From Novosphingobium sp. (lineage in GTDB: Bacteria; Pseudomonadota; Alphaproteobacteria; Sphingomonadales; Sphingomonadaceae): a DNA stretch of 64,000 nt. The notes beneath the pieces were generated by a model, which was not told where the DNA came from, searched no databases, and saw only the letters and a list, made by a program, of their open reading frames with translations. Below are positions 30,039 to 39,010 of this stretch, piece after piece. The DNA lies in contig JAGHZR010000004.1 in assembly GCA_017745295.1 (NCBI GenBank), forward strand, positions 173,959 to 237,958. The letters run 5' to 3'. A program made the translations under genes and the position numbers. Position 1 is the first letter of the stretch; every line of letters begins with the position of its first letter.

Positions 30039-30091
30039 GACGCGGATTTCCGCCGGATCCGGCCTTTCGTGCCAGGGGTTCGGCTGATGAC

Positions 30092-30120
30092 TTGCGCAGA
30101 AGGCGACGAGCGCCTATCTG
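30092..30120 (+). promoter_or_regulatory. possible promoter of secG
   Basis: TTGCGC (30092-30097), 17-bp spacer and TATCTG (30115-30120), 50 bases before the secG ATG. Confidence 0.4.
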
Positions 30121-30170
30121 CGCGGCTTGAGATGTGGGTTTCGGCCCCGAAAGACTGAGAAAAACGCAAG

Positions 30171-30581
30171 ATGCTGTTCACCTTCCTGACCGTTGTCCAG
30201 GCGATTGTCGCGCTTCTGCTCGTCGTTATCATTCTGATGCAGAAGTCGGAAGGCGGCGGTCTCGGTGTCGGTGGCGGCAGCCCCTCGGGCCTGATGTCGG
30301 CGCGCGGTGCGGCCAACTTCATGACCCGTGCGACGGGAATCCTCGCCGCGGTCTTCGTGATTCTCTCGATCGTGCTCGCAGCCCTTGCCGTCAACACGAC
30401 CAGCGGCCGCGACATCGACACTTCCCTTCAGCGCGAGACGGCCCCGGCCGCTCCCGTACAGCCGGCCGATCCGCTCGCCGGCGCGGCCGCACCGGCCGCG
30501 GCTCCGGCGGGTGGCACGAGCCCGGCTCCGGCCGGAACCGCTCCGGCCAACGATCCGCTTTCGGGTGCTGCCGGCCAGTAA
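30171..30581 (+). CDS. secG: protein translocase subunit SecG
   Basis: Non-essential membrane subunit of the SecYEG translocon. 136 residues with two membrane helices (about 2-21 and 51-73), the conserved VVIILMQKSEGGGLGVGGG loop between them and NFMTRATGILAAVFV. As in other alphaproteobacteria it carries a long Ala/Pro-rich C-terminal tail (about residues 90-136) that is low complexity. The order tpiA-secG-pyrG is conserved widely in proteobacteria. Confidence 0.97.
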   Translation: MLFTFLTVVQAIVALLLVVIILMQKSEGGGLGVGGGSPSGLMSARGAANFMTRATGILAAVFVILSIVLAALAVNTTSGRDIDTSLQRETAPAAPVQPADPLAGAAAPAAAPAGGTSPAPAGTAPANDPLSGAAGQ

Positions 30582-30626
30582 TCTGGCTTTCGGCAGGGTT
30601 CACCCCGGCGCATCATCGTAACAGGA

Positions 30627-30656
30627 ATGCCGTCTGGCTCTGGCAGGCGGCATTTC
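30627..30656 (+). terminator. terminator after secG
   Basis: ATGCCGTCTG / CAGGCGGCAT form a 10-bp stem (one G-T pair) with a 7-base loop, followed by TTCATTTGTG. It lies 46 bases after the secG stop and before pyrG. Confidence 0.7.
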
Positions 30657-30730
30657 ATTTGTGTTGAACTGTGGATTGCGGCACAGCGCTCTTGCGCTCG
30701 TGCCCCCATGCAATTTAAGGGCCGACTCCC

Positions 30731-32359
30731 ATGGCGCGGCATATTTTCATTACCGGCGGCGTGGTTTCCTCGCTTGGCAAAGGTCTCATGGCGGCGAGCC
30801 TCGCGGCTCTGCTTCAGGCACGCGGCTACCGCGTCCGGATCCGCAAGTTCGATCCCTATCTGAACGTCGATCCGGGCACGATGAGCCCGTATCAGCACGG
30901 CGAGGTCTATGTGACCGACGACGGCGCCGAGACCGACCTCGATCTCGGCCACTACGAGCGCTACACCGGCGTTTCGGCCCGTCAGGCGGACAACATCACC
31001 TCGGGCCGCATCTACCAAGACATCATCGCCAAGGAACGCCGCGGCGACTATCTCGGCGCCACCGTTCAGGTGATCCCGCACGTCACCGACGCGATCAAGG
31101 ACTTCGCGATGACGGAGACCGAGGATCTCGACTTCGTGCTTTGCGAGATCGGCGGCACCGTCGGTGATATCGAAGGCCTGCCCTTCGTCGAGGCGCTGCG
31201 CCAGCTGCGCAACGAACTCGGCCGCGAGCAGACCTGCTTCGTCCACGTCACCCTGGTGCCCTACATCGCGGCTGCCGGTGAGCTGAAGACCAAACCGACC
31301 CAGCACTCGGTGCGTGAACTGACCGGCCTCGGCATTCAGCCCGACATCCTGCTCTGCCGTGCCGACCGCGAACTGCCCGAGAGCGAGCGCCGCAAGATCG
31401 CGCTGTTCTGCAACGTGCGTCCGCAGGCGGTGATCCCCGCGCTCGACGCGCCGAACATCTACGCCGTGCCGCTCCAGTACCACCAGGAAGGCCTCGACGC
31501 CGAAGTGCTTCACCACTTCGGCATGGAATCGCAGGCGCCCGATCTGGCGCGCTGGAACGACATCACCGACCGCTTCGAGCACCCCGAGGGCGAAGTGACC
31601 ATCGGCGTCGTCGGCAAGTACGTCGGCCTGCAGGACGCCTACAAGTCGCTGAACGAGGCACTCGTGCACGGCGGCATGGCCAACCGCGTGAAGGTCAACG
31701 TCAACTGGATCGATGCCGAGATCTTCGAGAAGGAAGATTCGGAAATTGCCGCCGCGCTCGAACCGATGCACGGCATCCTGGTTCCCGGCGGCTTCGGCGA
31801 GCGTGGCACCGAAGGCAAGATCGCCTCGGTCCGCTTTGCCCGCGAGCGTGAAGTACCGTTCTTCGGCATCTGCCTCGGCATGCAGATGGCCTGCATCGAG
31901 GGTGCCCGTTCCGCAGGTGTCGAGAAGGCTAATTCCACAGAATTCGGTCCCACCGAGGAACCGGTCGTCGGCATCATCACCGAATGGATGGGTAAGGACG
32001 GCCTCGAAAAGCGCGCCGAGGGCGGCGATCTGGGCGGCACCATGCGCCTCGGCGCCTACAAGGCAGAGCTTTCGCCGAATAGCCATGTCGCCTCGATCTA
32101 CGGCTCGACCGAGATCTCGGAACGCCACCGTCACCGCTACGAAGTGAATGCCTCGTACCGCGAGACCCTGGAAGGAGACGGCCTGATCTTCTCCGGCATG
32201 TCGCCCGACGGCCTGCTGCCCGAGATCGTCGAGCGTCCGGATCACCCGTTCTTCGTCGGCGTGCAGTTCCACCCCGAATACAAGTCGCGCCCCTTCGAGC
32301 CGCACCCGCTCTTCGCCGGGTTCATCGCCGCGGCGCTGCGTCAGGCCCGACTGGTCTGA
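30731..32359 (+). CDS. pyrG: CTP synthase
   Basis: Makes CTP from UTP, ATP and glutamine. 542 residues: N-terminal synthetase domain with [20 protein letters not shown] (P-loop), [21 protein letters not shown] and [13 protein letters not shown]-terminal class I glutamine amidotransferase domain with [11 protein letters not shown], the nucleophile elbow GICLGMQ and the VQFHPE triad residues. Confidence 0.99.
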   Translation: MARHIFITGGVVSSLGKGLMAASLAALLQARGYRVRIRKFDPYLNVDPGTMSPYQHGEVYVTDDGAETDLDLGHYERYTGVSARQADNITSGRIYQDIIAKERRGDYLGATVQVIPHVTDAIKDFAMTETEDLDFVLCEIGGTVGDIEGLPFVEALRQLRNELGREQTCFVHVTLVPYIAAAGELKTKPTQHSVRELTGLGIQPDILLCRADRELPESERRKIALFCNVRPQAVIPALDAPNIYAVPLQYHQEGLDAEVLHHFGMESQAPDLARWNDITDRFEHPEGEVTIGVVGKYVGLQDAYKSLNEALVHGGMANRVKVNVNWIDAEIFEKEDSEIAAALEPMHGILVPGGFGERGTEGKIASVRFAREREVPFFGICLGMQMACIEGARSAGVEKANSTEFGPTEEPVVGIITEWMGKDGLEKRAEGGDLGGTMRLGAYKAELSPNSHVASIYGSTEISERHRHRYEVNASYRETLEGDGLIFSGMSPDGLLPEIVERPDHPFFVGVQFHPEYKSRPFEPHPLFAGFIAAALRQARLV

Positions 32360-32381
32360 TCGCGGGAAAAGCGAGTTGGGG

Positions 32382-32408
32382 AAGGGCGGGCCGCAAGGTC
32401 CGCCCTTT
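32382..32408 (+). terminator. terminator after pyrG
   Basis: AAGGGCGGGCC-GCAA-GGTCCGCCCTTTT, an 11-bp stem with one wobble and a T run, 23 bases after the pyrG stop. The T run on both sides suggests it can also serve the convergent AEC gene. Confidence 0.88.
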
Positions 32409-32413
32409 TCGTT

Positions 32414-33349
32414 TCAGCGCAGGGCGGCAAGCAGCAGCGTCACCGTCGCGACGGACAGAACCGTCGAGACGAGGATGACGCGGGCGGTGAGGGCGCCTTC
32501 GCGGCGGTGGAGTTCCGCCAGCATGAACGGCCCGGTCCCGGTCGGCAGCGCGGCCAACAACACGGCGGCATCGCGCAGTGGCTTTTCGAGCGGGATCACC
32601 CAGCGTGCCATCACCAGCATGAGCGCCGGATAGGCGAAGAGTTTCAGCGCAACGAGCAGGGTGGTGCGGCCGGTGTCACCGGGTTCGACCTTGCGCGGTT
32701 CGGCCAGGAACATGCCGAGGCAGACGAGCGCGCAGGGGCTGGCGGCGGAGCCGAGCAGCTTGAGGAACGTGTCCAGCGGCGCGGCGATGCCGATCCCGCT
32801 TCCCATGACCAGCGCACCCAGGGATGGAGCCAATACCAGCGGATTGCGGAACAGCGCCTGAAGGACGCGGAGGACCACGAGCGAGGGCCGCCCGCCGGAC
32901 TGGTTGCCGAATTCGAGCAGGACGATGGAGGTCGCGAAGAGGGCGCAGACAGTGTTGATCGTGGCAATTAGCGTCAGCGTCCGCGAGGCTGGTCCCAGCG
33001 TTGCCAGCAGGAGCGGAAAGCCGAGGAACGCGACGTTCGAATAGGCGGCATTGAGGCCGTGGATCGCCGCATTGCCGATTGCCGTGCCTTTCATTCGGCT
33101 CACCGCGACTGTGAGCGCGAAGAAGCAGAACGTGGTCAGGGAGAACACTGCAACAAAGCCCGGTTGCCACAAGTCTTCGGGCCGGGCGCCTGCGACGATG
33201 TCGAACAGCAGGGCGGGAAGCGCCAGATAGACGACGAAACGGTTGAGTTCGGTGGTCGATTGCGGCCCGAATATGCCGAGGCGCCGGGTCAGCCAGCCCG
33301 CGAAGGTCAGCGCGAAGATCGGCAGGACGACCGACAGGATCGAAAGCAT
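32414..33349 (-). CDS. AEC family transporter (auxin efflux carrier-like permease)
   Basis: 311 residues with about ten hydrophobic segments, beginning MLSILSVVLPIFALTFAGWLTRRLGIF, a typical AEC start, with NRFVVYLALPALLFDIVA following. Family members export organic acids or amino-acid derivatives; the substrate here cannot be inferred. It is monocistronic, convergent with pyrG, and co-directional with hsp20, from which a terminator separates it. Confidence 0.88.
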   Translation of the reverse strand: MLSILSVVLPIFALTFAGWLTRRLGIFGPQSTTELNRFVVYLALPALLFDIVAGARPEDLWQPGFVAVFSLTTFCFFALTVAVSRMKGTAIGNAAIHGLNAAYSNVAFLGFPLLLATLGPASRTLTLIATINTVCALFATSIVLLEFGNQSGGRPSLVVLRVLQALFRNPLVLAPSLGALVMGSGIGIAAPLDTFLKLLGSAASPCALVCLGMFLAEPRKVEPGDTGRTTLLVALKLFAYPALMLVMARWVIPLEKPLRDAAVLLAALPTGTGPFMLAELHRREGALTARVILVSTVLSVATVTLLLAALR

Positions 33350-33435
33350 GGAGGAGAGCGGCCCGCTGGAAGTGATACAGCCAGCTTTAGGGCGCGGAAT
33401 GTGCGGCTGTCACGGCTTCCTTGTTGTGGCGCCGC

Positions 33436-33468
33436 AAAAAGGGCGGCCCGGAATGCCGGACCGCCCCC
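33436..33468 (-). terminator. terminator of hsp20
   Basis: On the minus strand GGGGGCGGTCCGG-CATT-CCGGGCCGCCC forms a long GC-rich stem followed by TTTTTG, about 26 bases after the hsp20 stop. Confidence 0.88.
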
Positions 33469-33493
33469 AGATCATGTCAGCTCATCGAAACGT

Positions 33494-33955
33494 TCAGGCG
33501 GCGGCGGAATCGCCGCCTTCGACGACGGAAAGGGTGTTTCCGCCGATCGAGATCTTCTTCGGCTTCATCGCTTCGGGCACTTCGCGCACGAGGTCGATCA
33601 CCAGCAGGCCGTCGGCCAGATCGGCGCCGTCTACGCGAACATAATCGGCCAGTTCGAAGCGGCGCTCGAACCCGCGCTGGGCAATGCCGACATGCAGCAT
33701 CTCACCCTCGGCCGGTTCTTCGGGCTTGTGGCCCTTGACCACCAACAGGTTGGCCTGCGCGGTGATGTCGATATCGGCGGGCTTGAAACCTGCGACCGCC
33801 AACGTGATGCGATAGGCATCGGCGCCGCGACGTTCGATGTTGAAGGGGGGGTACTTGTCGCCCGGATTCACGCGGCCCTGGTTCTCGATCATGTCGAACA
33901 GGCGGTCGAAACCGACCATGGTGCGGCGGTAGGGCGAAAAATCGATACGGTTCAT
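33494..33955 (-). CDS. small heat shock protein, Hsp20 family
   Basis: ATP-independent holdase that binds unfolding proteins. 153 residues from ATG 33953-33955 (MNRIDFSPYRRTMVGFDRLFDMIEN, the class A alphaproteobacterial/IbpA-type start). The alpha-crystallin domain spans about 35-130 (YRITLAVAGFKPADIDI, AQRGFERRFELADYV). Upstream lie a heat-shock type promoter and a leader that can fold into three hairpins, the last hiding the ribosome site (see those entries). Confidence 0.95.
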   Translation of the reverse strand: MNRIDFSPYRRTMVGFDRLFDMIENQGRVNPGDKYPPFNIERRGADAYRITLAVAGFKPADIDITAQANLLVVKGHKPEEPAEGEMLHVGIAQRGFERRFELADYVRVDGADLADGLLVIDLVREVPEAMKPKKISIGGNTLSVVEGGDSAAA

Positions 33956-33961
33956 GACAAA

Positions 33962-34034
33962 AATCCTCGTTCGAGCAATCTTCGTGTGATGAGGCCCGAC
34001 TTGCGGCGCCTCGCTCTCAAGCCATTCCCTTGGC
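33962..34034 (-). promoter_or_regulatory. ROSE-like RNA thermometer in the hsp20 leader
   Basis: Three hairpins are visible in the leader: GCCA/TGGC (34034-34021), GAGGC-g-CCG with loop CAAGT and CGGGCCTC (34012-33991), and the start-proximal hairpin 33979-33962. In the last, ATTGCTC pairs with GAGGATT around loop GAAC, placing the ribosome site GAGGA opposite TTGCT with a G-G and a U-U mismatch. This is the UYGCU / AGGA arrangement that defines ROSE elements of alphaproteobacterial small heat shock genes. The ATG is eight bases after GAGGA. Confidence 0.72.
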
Positions 34035-34053
34035 GGGCCATGACTTGCACTCC

Positions 34054-34082
34054 TAGATATGGTAGCGGATCGCCCTTTCAAG
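34054..34082 (-). promoter_or_regulatory. sigma-32 (RpoH) promoter of hsp20
   Basis: On the minus strand CTTGAAA (34082-34076), a 13-bp spacer and CCATATCTA (34062-34054) match the heat-shock promoter consensus CTTGAAA-N11-16-CCCATNTA. The transcript would start near 34047 with a leader of about 90 bases. Confidence 0.78.
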
Positions 34083-34112
34083 GGTCGCAAAAAGATTGAA
34101 GGAAGAAGTCCG

Positions 34113-34376
34113 ATGAGCCAGCCGAAAGTCGAGATCTACACCAAGTGGGGCTGCCCTTACTGCGTCATGGCAAAGGCGCTGCTGGACGGCAAAGGCGTGA
34201 CTTACGAGGAATACGACGTGACCATGGGCGGCGAGAAGCGCGCCGAGATGGTCGAGCGCGTTCCCGGCGCACTGACGGTTCCGCAGGTCCTGATCGACGA
34301 CAAGGCCTATGGTGGGTTCGACGACATCAGCGCGCTCGACCGGGCGGGCAAGCTCGATCCGGTGCTGGGTCTCTGA
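34113..34376 (+). CDS. grxC: glutaredoxin 3
   Basis: Dithiol glutaredoxin for glutathione-dependent disulfide reduction in the cytoplasm. 87 residues with the active site Cys14-Pro-Tyr-Cys17 (KWGCPYC), LTVPQVLIDD with the cis-proline, and GGFDDISALD. ATG 34113 follows AAGGAAG at 34099-34105; an earlier in-frame ATG at 34059 overlaps the hsp20 promoter and is unlikely. The nitrilase-family gene starts five bases after its stop. Confidence 0.96.
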   Translation: MSQPKVEIYTKWGCPYCVMAKALLDGKGVTYEEYDVTMGGEKRAEMVERVPGALTVPQVLIDDKAYGGFDDISALDRAGKLDPVLGL

Positions 34377-34381
34377 CCGCG

Positions 34382-35206
34382 ATGGGCCGCGCCGCGCTGT
34401 TCCAGATGACCTCGGGCATCGATCCGGAGGCCAATGCCACCGCGATCGTCGCCGCGATCCGCGAGGCGAAGGCTGGCGGCGCGGCCATGCTGTTCACACC
34501 CGAGATGTCGGGGCTGCTGGACCGCAACCGGGAACGGGCAGCGGGCCATATCGTGAGCGAAGCCGAGGACCGGGTTCTCGCCGCCGCATGCGCTGCAGCG
34601 GCGCGCGAGGGGCTATGGGTGCATATCGGCTCGCTGGCGGTGCGCCGCGATGAAGGCGGGGACGGGCGCTATGCCAACCGCGCCTTCGTCATCGCTCCTG
34701 ACGGCGAAATCCGTGCCCGCTACGACAAGATGCACATGTTCGACGTCGATCTCGCCACCGGCGAATCCTGGCGCGAATCGAATGCCTATGCGCCCGGCAA
34801 CGACGTCGTGACGGTGGAGACGCCGCTCGGCAGGCTGGGGCTGGCGATCTGCTACGATGTGCGCTTCCCGGCGCTGTTCGAGGCGCTCGGCCGGGCCAAA
34901 TGCGACGTGATTGCCACGCCCGCGGCCTTCACGGTGCCCACCGGCAAGGCGCATTGGCACCTGATGCAGCGCGCCCGTGCGGTCGAGGCGAGCGCCTTCG
35001 TGCTCAGCGCCGCGCAAGTCGGGCATCATGAGGACGGCCGGGAGACTTACGGCCATTCGCTGGCGATCGATCCCTGGGGCGACATCCTGCTCGACATGGG
35101 CGGCGAGCGAGCGGGTCTGGGCTTCGTCGATCTCGATCCGGCGCGGATTACGGAAGTGCGTGCGCAGCTTCCCAGTCTTGCCAACCGCCGCGAGATCGCC
35201 AAATAG
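34382..35206 (+). CDS. carbon-nitrogen hydrolase (Nit1/Nit2-like amidase)
   Basis: 274 residues of the nitrilase superfamily with the Glu-Lys-Cys triad: Glu41 (LFTPEMSG), Lys116 (RARYDKMHMFD) and Cys157 (LAICYDVRFP). The YDKMHMFDVDL and RALEASAF-like (RARAVEASAFVLSAAQ) segments fit the Nit branch that hydrolyses deaminated glutathione (a repair amidase), which suits its coupling to a glutaredoxin gene. Substrate assignment is an inference. Six bases separate it from the next gene. Confidence 0.9.
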   Translation: MGRAALFQMTSGIDPEANATAIVAAIREAKAGGAAMLFTPEMSGLLDRNRERAAGHIVSEAEDRVLAAACAAAAREGLWVHIGSLAVRRDEGGDGRYANRAFVIAPDGEIRARYDKMHMFDVDLATGESWRESNAYAPGNDVVTVETPLGRLGLAICYDVRFPALFEALGRAKCDVIATPAAFTVPTGKAHWHLMQRARAVEASAFVLSAAQVGHHEDGRETYGHSLAIDPWGDILLDMGGERAGLGFVDLDPARITEVRAQLPSLANRREIAK

Positions 35207-35212
35207 GCCGCG

Positions 35213-35704
35213 ATGCCTATCGTCTTTGATCTCGAATGCCGTTCCGCGCAGCACCGTTTCGAGGGCTGGTTCAAGTCCTCGGACGATTACGCGCACCAGC
35301 AGGAACGCGGGCTGGTGGCCTGCCCGCACTGCGGATCGGCGGATGTCGGCAAGGCGGTGCAGGCGCCGCGTCTCGCGCGCAAGGGCAACCAGCGCTCCGA
35401 ATCCCCGGCAAAAACGGCGCCGTCTCTGCCGGAACCAGCGCCTGCCGCGCCTGCTGCACCCTTGCCGCCTCAGGCGATCGAGGTGCTCCAGAAACTGGCG
35501 GTGATGCAGGCCGAGGCGCTCAAGTCGAGCCGCTTCGTGGGCGACAGCTTCGCCGAGGACGCCCGCGCAATGCACTATGGCGAGCGCGAGGCGGAAACCA
35601 TTCACGGCCGCGCGAGCGTGGAGCAGGCCAAGGAACTTATCGAGGAAGGCATTGCGCTTACGCCGCTGCCGTTTCCGGTCATGCCGCCCGAACAGGCGAA
35701 CTGA
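35213..35704 (+). CDS. DUF1178 family protein
   Basis: 163 residues. Begins PIVFDLECRSAQHRFEGWFKSSDDYAHQQERGLVACPHCGS: a zinc-ribbon-like N-terminus with one CPHC pair and an upstream Cys, then a Pro/Ala-rich linker (65-95) and a helical C-terminus (VEQAKELIEEGIALTPLPFP). This is the DUF1178 pattern; function unknown. It forms an operon with grxC and the nitrilase-family gene. Confidence 0.88.
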   Translation: MPIVFDLECRSAQHRFEGWFKSSDDYAHQQERGLVACPHCGSADVGKAVQAPRLARKGNQRSESPAKTAPSLPEPAPAAPAAPLPPQAIEVLQKLAVMQAEALKSSRFVGDSFAEDARAMHYGEREAETIHGRASVEQAKELIEEGIALTPLPFPVMPPEQAN

Positions 35705-35735
35705 ACGGCCCCTGGAACGGGTGAATGTAAACGGA

Positions 35736-35764
35736 TTGCCAAGCCTTTCCCCGCAAGCTAGGAC
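35736..35764 (+). promoter_or_regulatory. possible promoter of tRNA-Arg
   Basis: TTGCCA (35736-35741), 17-bp spacer, TAGGAC (35759-35764), ending 11 bases before the mature tRNA 5' end. Confidence 0.45.
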
Positions 35765-35775
35765 GCCCCTCGAGT

Positions 35776-35852
35776 GCGCTCGTAGCTCAGCCGGATAGAG
35801 CACCAGATTCCTAATCTGGGGGCCATGGGTTCGAATCCCGTCGGGCGCACCA
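35776..35852 (+). tRNA. tRNA-Arg (anticodon CCU)
   Basis: 77 bases including encoded CCA. The acceptor stem GCGCTCG pairs with CGGGCGC, the anticodon stem CCAGA/TCTGG closes loop TTCCTAA with anticodon CCT at 35810-35812, and the T arm reads GGGTTCGAATCCC. It decodes the rare AGG codon. Confidence 0.96.
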
Positions 35853-35919
35853 TTTTCAAAGAAAATGATCGCCCTGATTTGGAAGGTAGTTCGAACTATG
35901 TTCGAACGCGCGCACCAAA

Positions 35920-35952
35920 ACAAAAAGCCCGCAAATTTCGCGGGCTTTTTGT
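35920..35952. terminator. terminator between tRNA-Arg and the GDPD gene
   Basis: ACAAAAAGCCCGC and GCGGGCTTTTTGT are exact complements around a 7-base loop, with A and T runs on either side, so it can act in both directions. It lies six bases before the end of the convergent GDPD gene. Confidence 0.92.
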
Positions 35953-35957
35953 TTTTC

Positions 35958-37118
35958 TCAGGCGCGTTCGTCGACCGCCTTGCGGCCTATTGCCGGATCG
36001 TCGGTGAAGAAGGCATCCAGTCCAAGAGCCAGATAGCGCCGGATTTCGGCGATGCTGCCCTCGGGGTTGCGGGCGCCGTCGCCGCCGCTGCTGCGCATGT
36101 CTGCCGGAAGGAAGTAGTTCTCCGGACGGAAAGTCCAGGTCGAGACCAGCAGCCCGGCCTTGTGGGCATTGGCGACCAGATCGCTCGGCTTCTCCGCAAG
36201 GCGGTTATCCTTGTCGCGCGCGATCAGGGCTAGGTTGTAGGGCGAGATCCAGTCCGCGTAAGTCGCCATTTCGGCGAGGCCTGCGGGCGTGTGGAGATCG
36301 TCGAAGGTCGGTCCGGAGCCTTTGGCGGCGAGATCGGCCGGGCGCACTTTGCCGGGCACCGTCAACTGCATGAGCTGGACATTGCCGAGATCGCCGATGC
36401 GCGGGCGGAGCCACTTGAGGTTCGAAACTTCGAAGCTCTGGACGATCAGCGGCGCGGTACGGAGATAGGCGCTGGCATGGACCCGGTCGAGGAAGCGCTG
36501 TTCCAGCGGTAGGCCGATCGACGCGAAATAGGTGGAGTGCTTGATTTCCGGGATCACGCCGATCATGCGGCCGCGCGCGGCGGCTTCGGCGGCGACGAAA
36601 TCGGCGATCTCCTCGAACGTCACGACCTGGAAGCGACCGTCGTAACCGTGGCTTTCCGGGCGCAGCGGGCCGAGGCGTTCCTTCGCGCGCAGCGTCTTGA
36701 TCTCGGCAAGGGTCAAGTCTTCGGTGAACCAGCCGGTCACTTGCTCGCCGTCGATGGTCTTCGTCGTCTTGCGGGCGGCGAATTCGGGATGATCGGTGAC
36801 ATCGGTGGTGTCGGCGATGTTGTTTTCATGCCGGGCGATCAGCACGCCGTCTTTCGTGGCGACCAGATCGGGTTCGATGAAGTCCGCGCCGTCGGCAATG
36901 GCCTTGGCATAGGAGGCCAGCGTGTGCTCGGGGCGCAAGGCGCTGGCGCCGCGATGGCCGATGACCAGCGGCTTGGCCGGGCGTTGGCGGGCGGCGGGAA
37001 CGGGCGCTGCCCCAGTCGCTGCAATGGCAGAGGGCATGATCGAGGCGGCCAGTGTTCCTGCGGCGACCCCGGCGCCGGTGCGGATAAGCGAGCGGCGGGA
37101 GAGTGGCGATTCGATCAT
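35958..37118 (-). CDS. glpQ: glycerophosphodiester phosphodiesterase, Tat-exported
   Basis: Hydrolyses glycerophosphodiesters to glycerol 3-phosphate and an alcohol in the periplasm. 386 residues starting with a twin-arginine signal (SRRSLIRTGAGVAAG, cleavage probably near AIA-ATG around residue 33). The GDPD core starts at His55 (GHRGASALRPEHTLASY) with EPDLVATKDGVLIARHENNI, the second catalytic His. The length and insertion before the C-terminus match periplasmic GlpQ rather than cytosolic UgpQ. Monocistronic. Confidence 0.92.
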   Translation of the reverse strand: MIESPLSRRSLIRTGAGVAAGTLAASIMPSAIAATGAAPVPAARQRPAKPLVIGHRGASALRPEHTLASYAKAIADGADFIEPDLVATKDGVLIARHENNIADTTDVTDHPEFAARKTTKTIDGEQVTGWFTEDLTLAEIKTLRAKERLGPLRPESHGYDGRFQVVTFEEIADFVAAEAAARGRMIGVIPEIKHSTYFASIGLPLEQRFLDRVHASAYLRTAPLIVQSFEVSNLKWLRPRIGDLGNVQLMQLTVPGKVRPADLAAKGSGPTFDDLHTPAGLAEMATYADWISPYNLALIARDKDNRLAEKPSDLVANAHKAGLLVSTWTFRPENYFLPADMRSSGGDGARNPEGSIAEIRRYLALGLDAFFTDDPAIGRKAVDERA

Positions 37119-37222
37119 GCTGAAGCCCTCGAAGAAACGGAAAATCGGCGGCTATTCACTTCGGGTGACAGCTTGACGACAATCGGATTTCATCGCGAGG
37201 AGATTGATATCGCGAAAGAAAG

Positions 37223-37252
37223 TGCAGGGGGCCGGGGATAAGCCGCCCCCTG
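37223..37252 (-). terminator. terminator after ribH
   Basis: On the minus strand GCAGGGGGC and GCCCCCTGC form a 9-bp stem, followed by ACTTTCTTTCG; it begins ten bases after the ribH stop. Confidence 0.75.
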
Positions 37253-37261
37253 CATGCCCTA

Positions 37262-37681
37262 TCAGGCGAACTTTTCCTTGAGGTCGTAGAGCGCGATAGC
37301 CGCCTTGGCTGCTTCGCCGCCCTTGTCCTTCTGCGCAGGCTCGGCGCGGACGAGGGCCTGTTCCTCATTCTCGACGGTCAGGATGCCGTTGCCGATCGGA
37401 ATGCCGTCCATCGTCAGCGCCATGATGCCGCGCGCGGATTCGCCCGCGACGATCTCGAAGTGGTAGGTCTCGCCGCGAATGACGACGCCGATGGCGACAT
37501 AGCCGTCATAGTCGCCGGTCGCATCGGCCAGCGAGATCGCGGCCGGGATTTCCAGCGCGCCGGGCACGGTGATGACTTCGGCCTGATGGCCGGCAGCCTT
37601 CAGCGCGGCCTTGGCACCGGCGATCAGCTTGTCGTTGAGATGGTCGTAGAAGCGGGCTTCGACGATGAGAAAACGGGCCAT
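37262..37681 (-). CDS. ribH: 6,7-dimethyl-8-ribityllumazine synthase
   Basis: Penultimate step of riboflavin synthesis. 139 residues with the substrate-binding motifs [29 protein letters not shown] and [16 protein letters not shown]. It starts one base after the ribBX stop, so both are in one operon and expressed together. Confidence 0.97.
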   Translation of the reverse strand: MARFLIVEARFYDHLNDKLIAGAKAALKAAGHQAEVITVPGALEIPAAISLADATGDYDGYVAIGVVIRGETYHFEIVAGESARGIMALTMDGIPIGNGILTVENEEQALVRAEPAQKDKGGEAAKAAIALYDLKEKFA

Positions 37682-37682
37682 T

Positions 37683-38990
37683 TCAATGCGCTCCTTCAGG
37701 GGCGGGGATGGGGCGTTCGCCGACGATGTTGAGGCCGTAGCCTTCCAGCGCGACGAGCGAGTAATGGGTGTTGGAAAGCAGGATCATGTCGTGGATGCCA
37801 AGCTCCGCCAGGATCTGGGCACCGACGCCGTAGTCGCGCAGTTCCTCCATGTCGGGCGTTTCCCCTGCACGAACCTGGTGCTTGATGTCCATGACCCGTG
37901 AGATAGCGCCGTTCATCTGACGGTTGATGACGACGATCACGCCGGTGCCTTCCTCCGCGATCATTTCCATCGAGCGGTGCAGCAGATCGCCGCGATCGGT
38001 CGCTTCCTCGCCCAGCACGTCCGCGAAGACCGACAGGGTGTGCATGCGGACCAGCGTGGGCTTTTCGGGATCGATGCGGCCCTTGATGAGGGTCAGCGTC
38101 TCTTCGCCGGTCGCCTTGTTGAAGTAGCTGCGCGCCAGCCACTGGCCGCCGTAGCGGCTCTGGAAAGTGATCTCGTTCTTCTTCTCGACCATGCGGTCGT
38201 GCTTGCGCCGATAGGCGATGAGATCGCGGATCGTGCCGATCTTGAGGTCGTGGATGCGGGCGAAGGCAATCAGGTCGTCCATGCGGGCCATGGTGCCGTC
38301 ATCCTTCATGATCTCGCAGATCACGCCGGAAGGGTTGAGACCGGCAAGGCGCGAGATGTCGACCGCCGCTTCGGTGTGGCCGGTGCGGACCAGCACGCCG
38401 CCGTCGCGGGCGCGCAGCGGGAAGACGTGGCCGGGGGTGACGATGTCGGCCTTGGTCTTGGTGCCGTCGATCGCCACTGAAATGGTGCGGGCGCGGTCGC
38501 CTGCCGAAATGCCGGTGGTCACGCCTTCGCGCGCCTCGATCGAGATCGTGAAGGCGGTCTCGTGACGGGTGCCGTTGTGGCGGCTCATCAGGTCGAGGCC
38601 GAGTTCCTCGACGCGCTGGCTGGTGAGCGTCAGGCAGATCAGGCCGCGGCCGTGGGTGGCCATGAAGTTGATCGCCTGCGGGGTCGCCATCTGCGCCGGG
38701 ATCACGAGGTCGCCCTCGTTCTCGCGGTCCTCGTCGTCGACGAGGATGAACATGCGGCCGTTGCGCGCCTCGTCGATGATTTCCTCGATCGGCACGAGGA
38801 CCTGGCGGTCGTCGTTGGCGTTGAGGAAGCGTTCGAGCTTGGTCAGCGTTTCCGCCGTGGGGTTCCACTCGGGTTCGGCGCAGTCGCGCAGGGTGTTGGC
38901 GTGAAGTCCGGCAGCGCGGGCCAGGCCCGCCTTGCTCATGCCGCCTTCGGTCACGAGCTTGCGGACCTGTTCGATCACATTAGCAGCCAT
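37683..38990 (-). CDS. ribB: RibBX: 3,4-dihydroxy-2-butanone-4-phosphate synthase with N-terminal HTH and degenerate GTP cyclohydrolase II domain
   Basis: 435 residues in three parts. Residues 1-56 look like an XRE-type helix-turn-helix ([19 protein letters not shown]...[15 protein letters not shown]). Residues about 62-262 are the DHBP synthase with the acidic loop [10 protein letters not shown] (85-94) and RPGHVFPL-like [14 protein letters not shown]. The C-terminal part aligns with GTP cyclohydrolase II, but the zinc cysteines of CLTGDxxxSxRCDC are all absent ([21 protein letters not shown]), so it should lack that activity, as in known RibBX proteins. The HTH fusion and a palindrome just upstream hint at DNA binding. 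Confidence 0.9.
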   Translation of the reverse strand: MAANVIEQVRKLVTEGGMSKAGLARAAGLHANTLRDCAEPEWNPTAETLTKLERFLNANDDRQVLVPIEEIIDEARNGRMFILVDDEDRENEGDLVIPAQMATPQAINFMATHGRGLICLTLTSQRVEELGLDLMSRHNGTRHETAFTISIEAREGVTTGISAGDRARTISVAIDGTKTKADIVTPGHVFPLRARDGGVLVRTGHTEAAVDISRLAGLNPSGVICEIMKDDGTMARMDDLIAFARIHDLKIGTIRDLIAYRRKHDRMVEKKNEITFQSRYGGQWLARSYFNKATGEETLTLIKGRIDPEKPTLVRMHTLSVFADVLGEEATDRGDLLHRSMEMIAEEGTGVIVVINRQMNGAISRVMDIKHQVRAGETPDMEELRDYGVGAQILAELGIHDMILLSNTHYSLVALEGYGLNIVGERPIPAPEGAH

Positions 38991-39010
38991 TGCAAGAATC
39001 CAATTTCACA

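Noticed and set aside
35853..35905. Attachment site or integrated element at the tRNA-Arg 3' end
   Set aside because: There is no integrase gene nearby and no direct repeat of the tRNA 3' end in the window; the TTCGAA repeats after it are too short to interpret.
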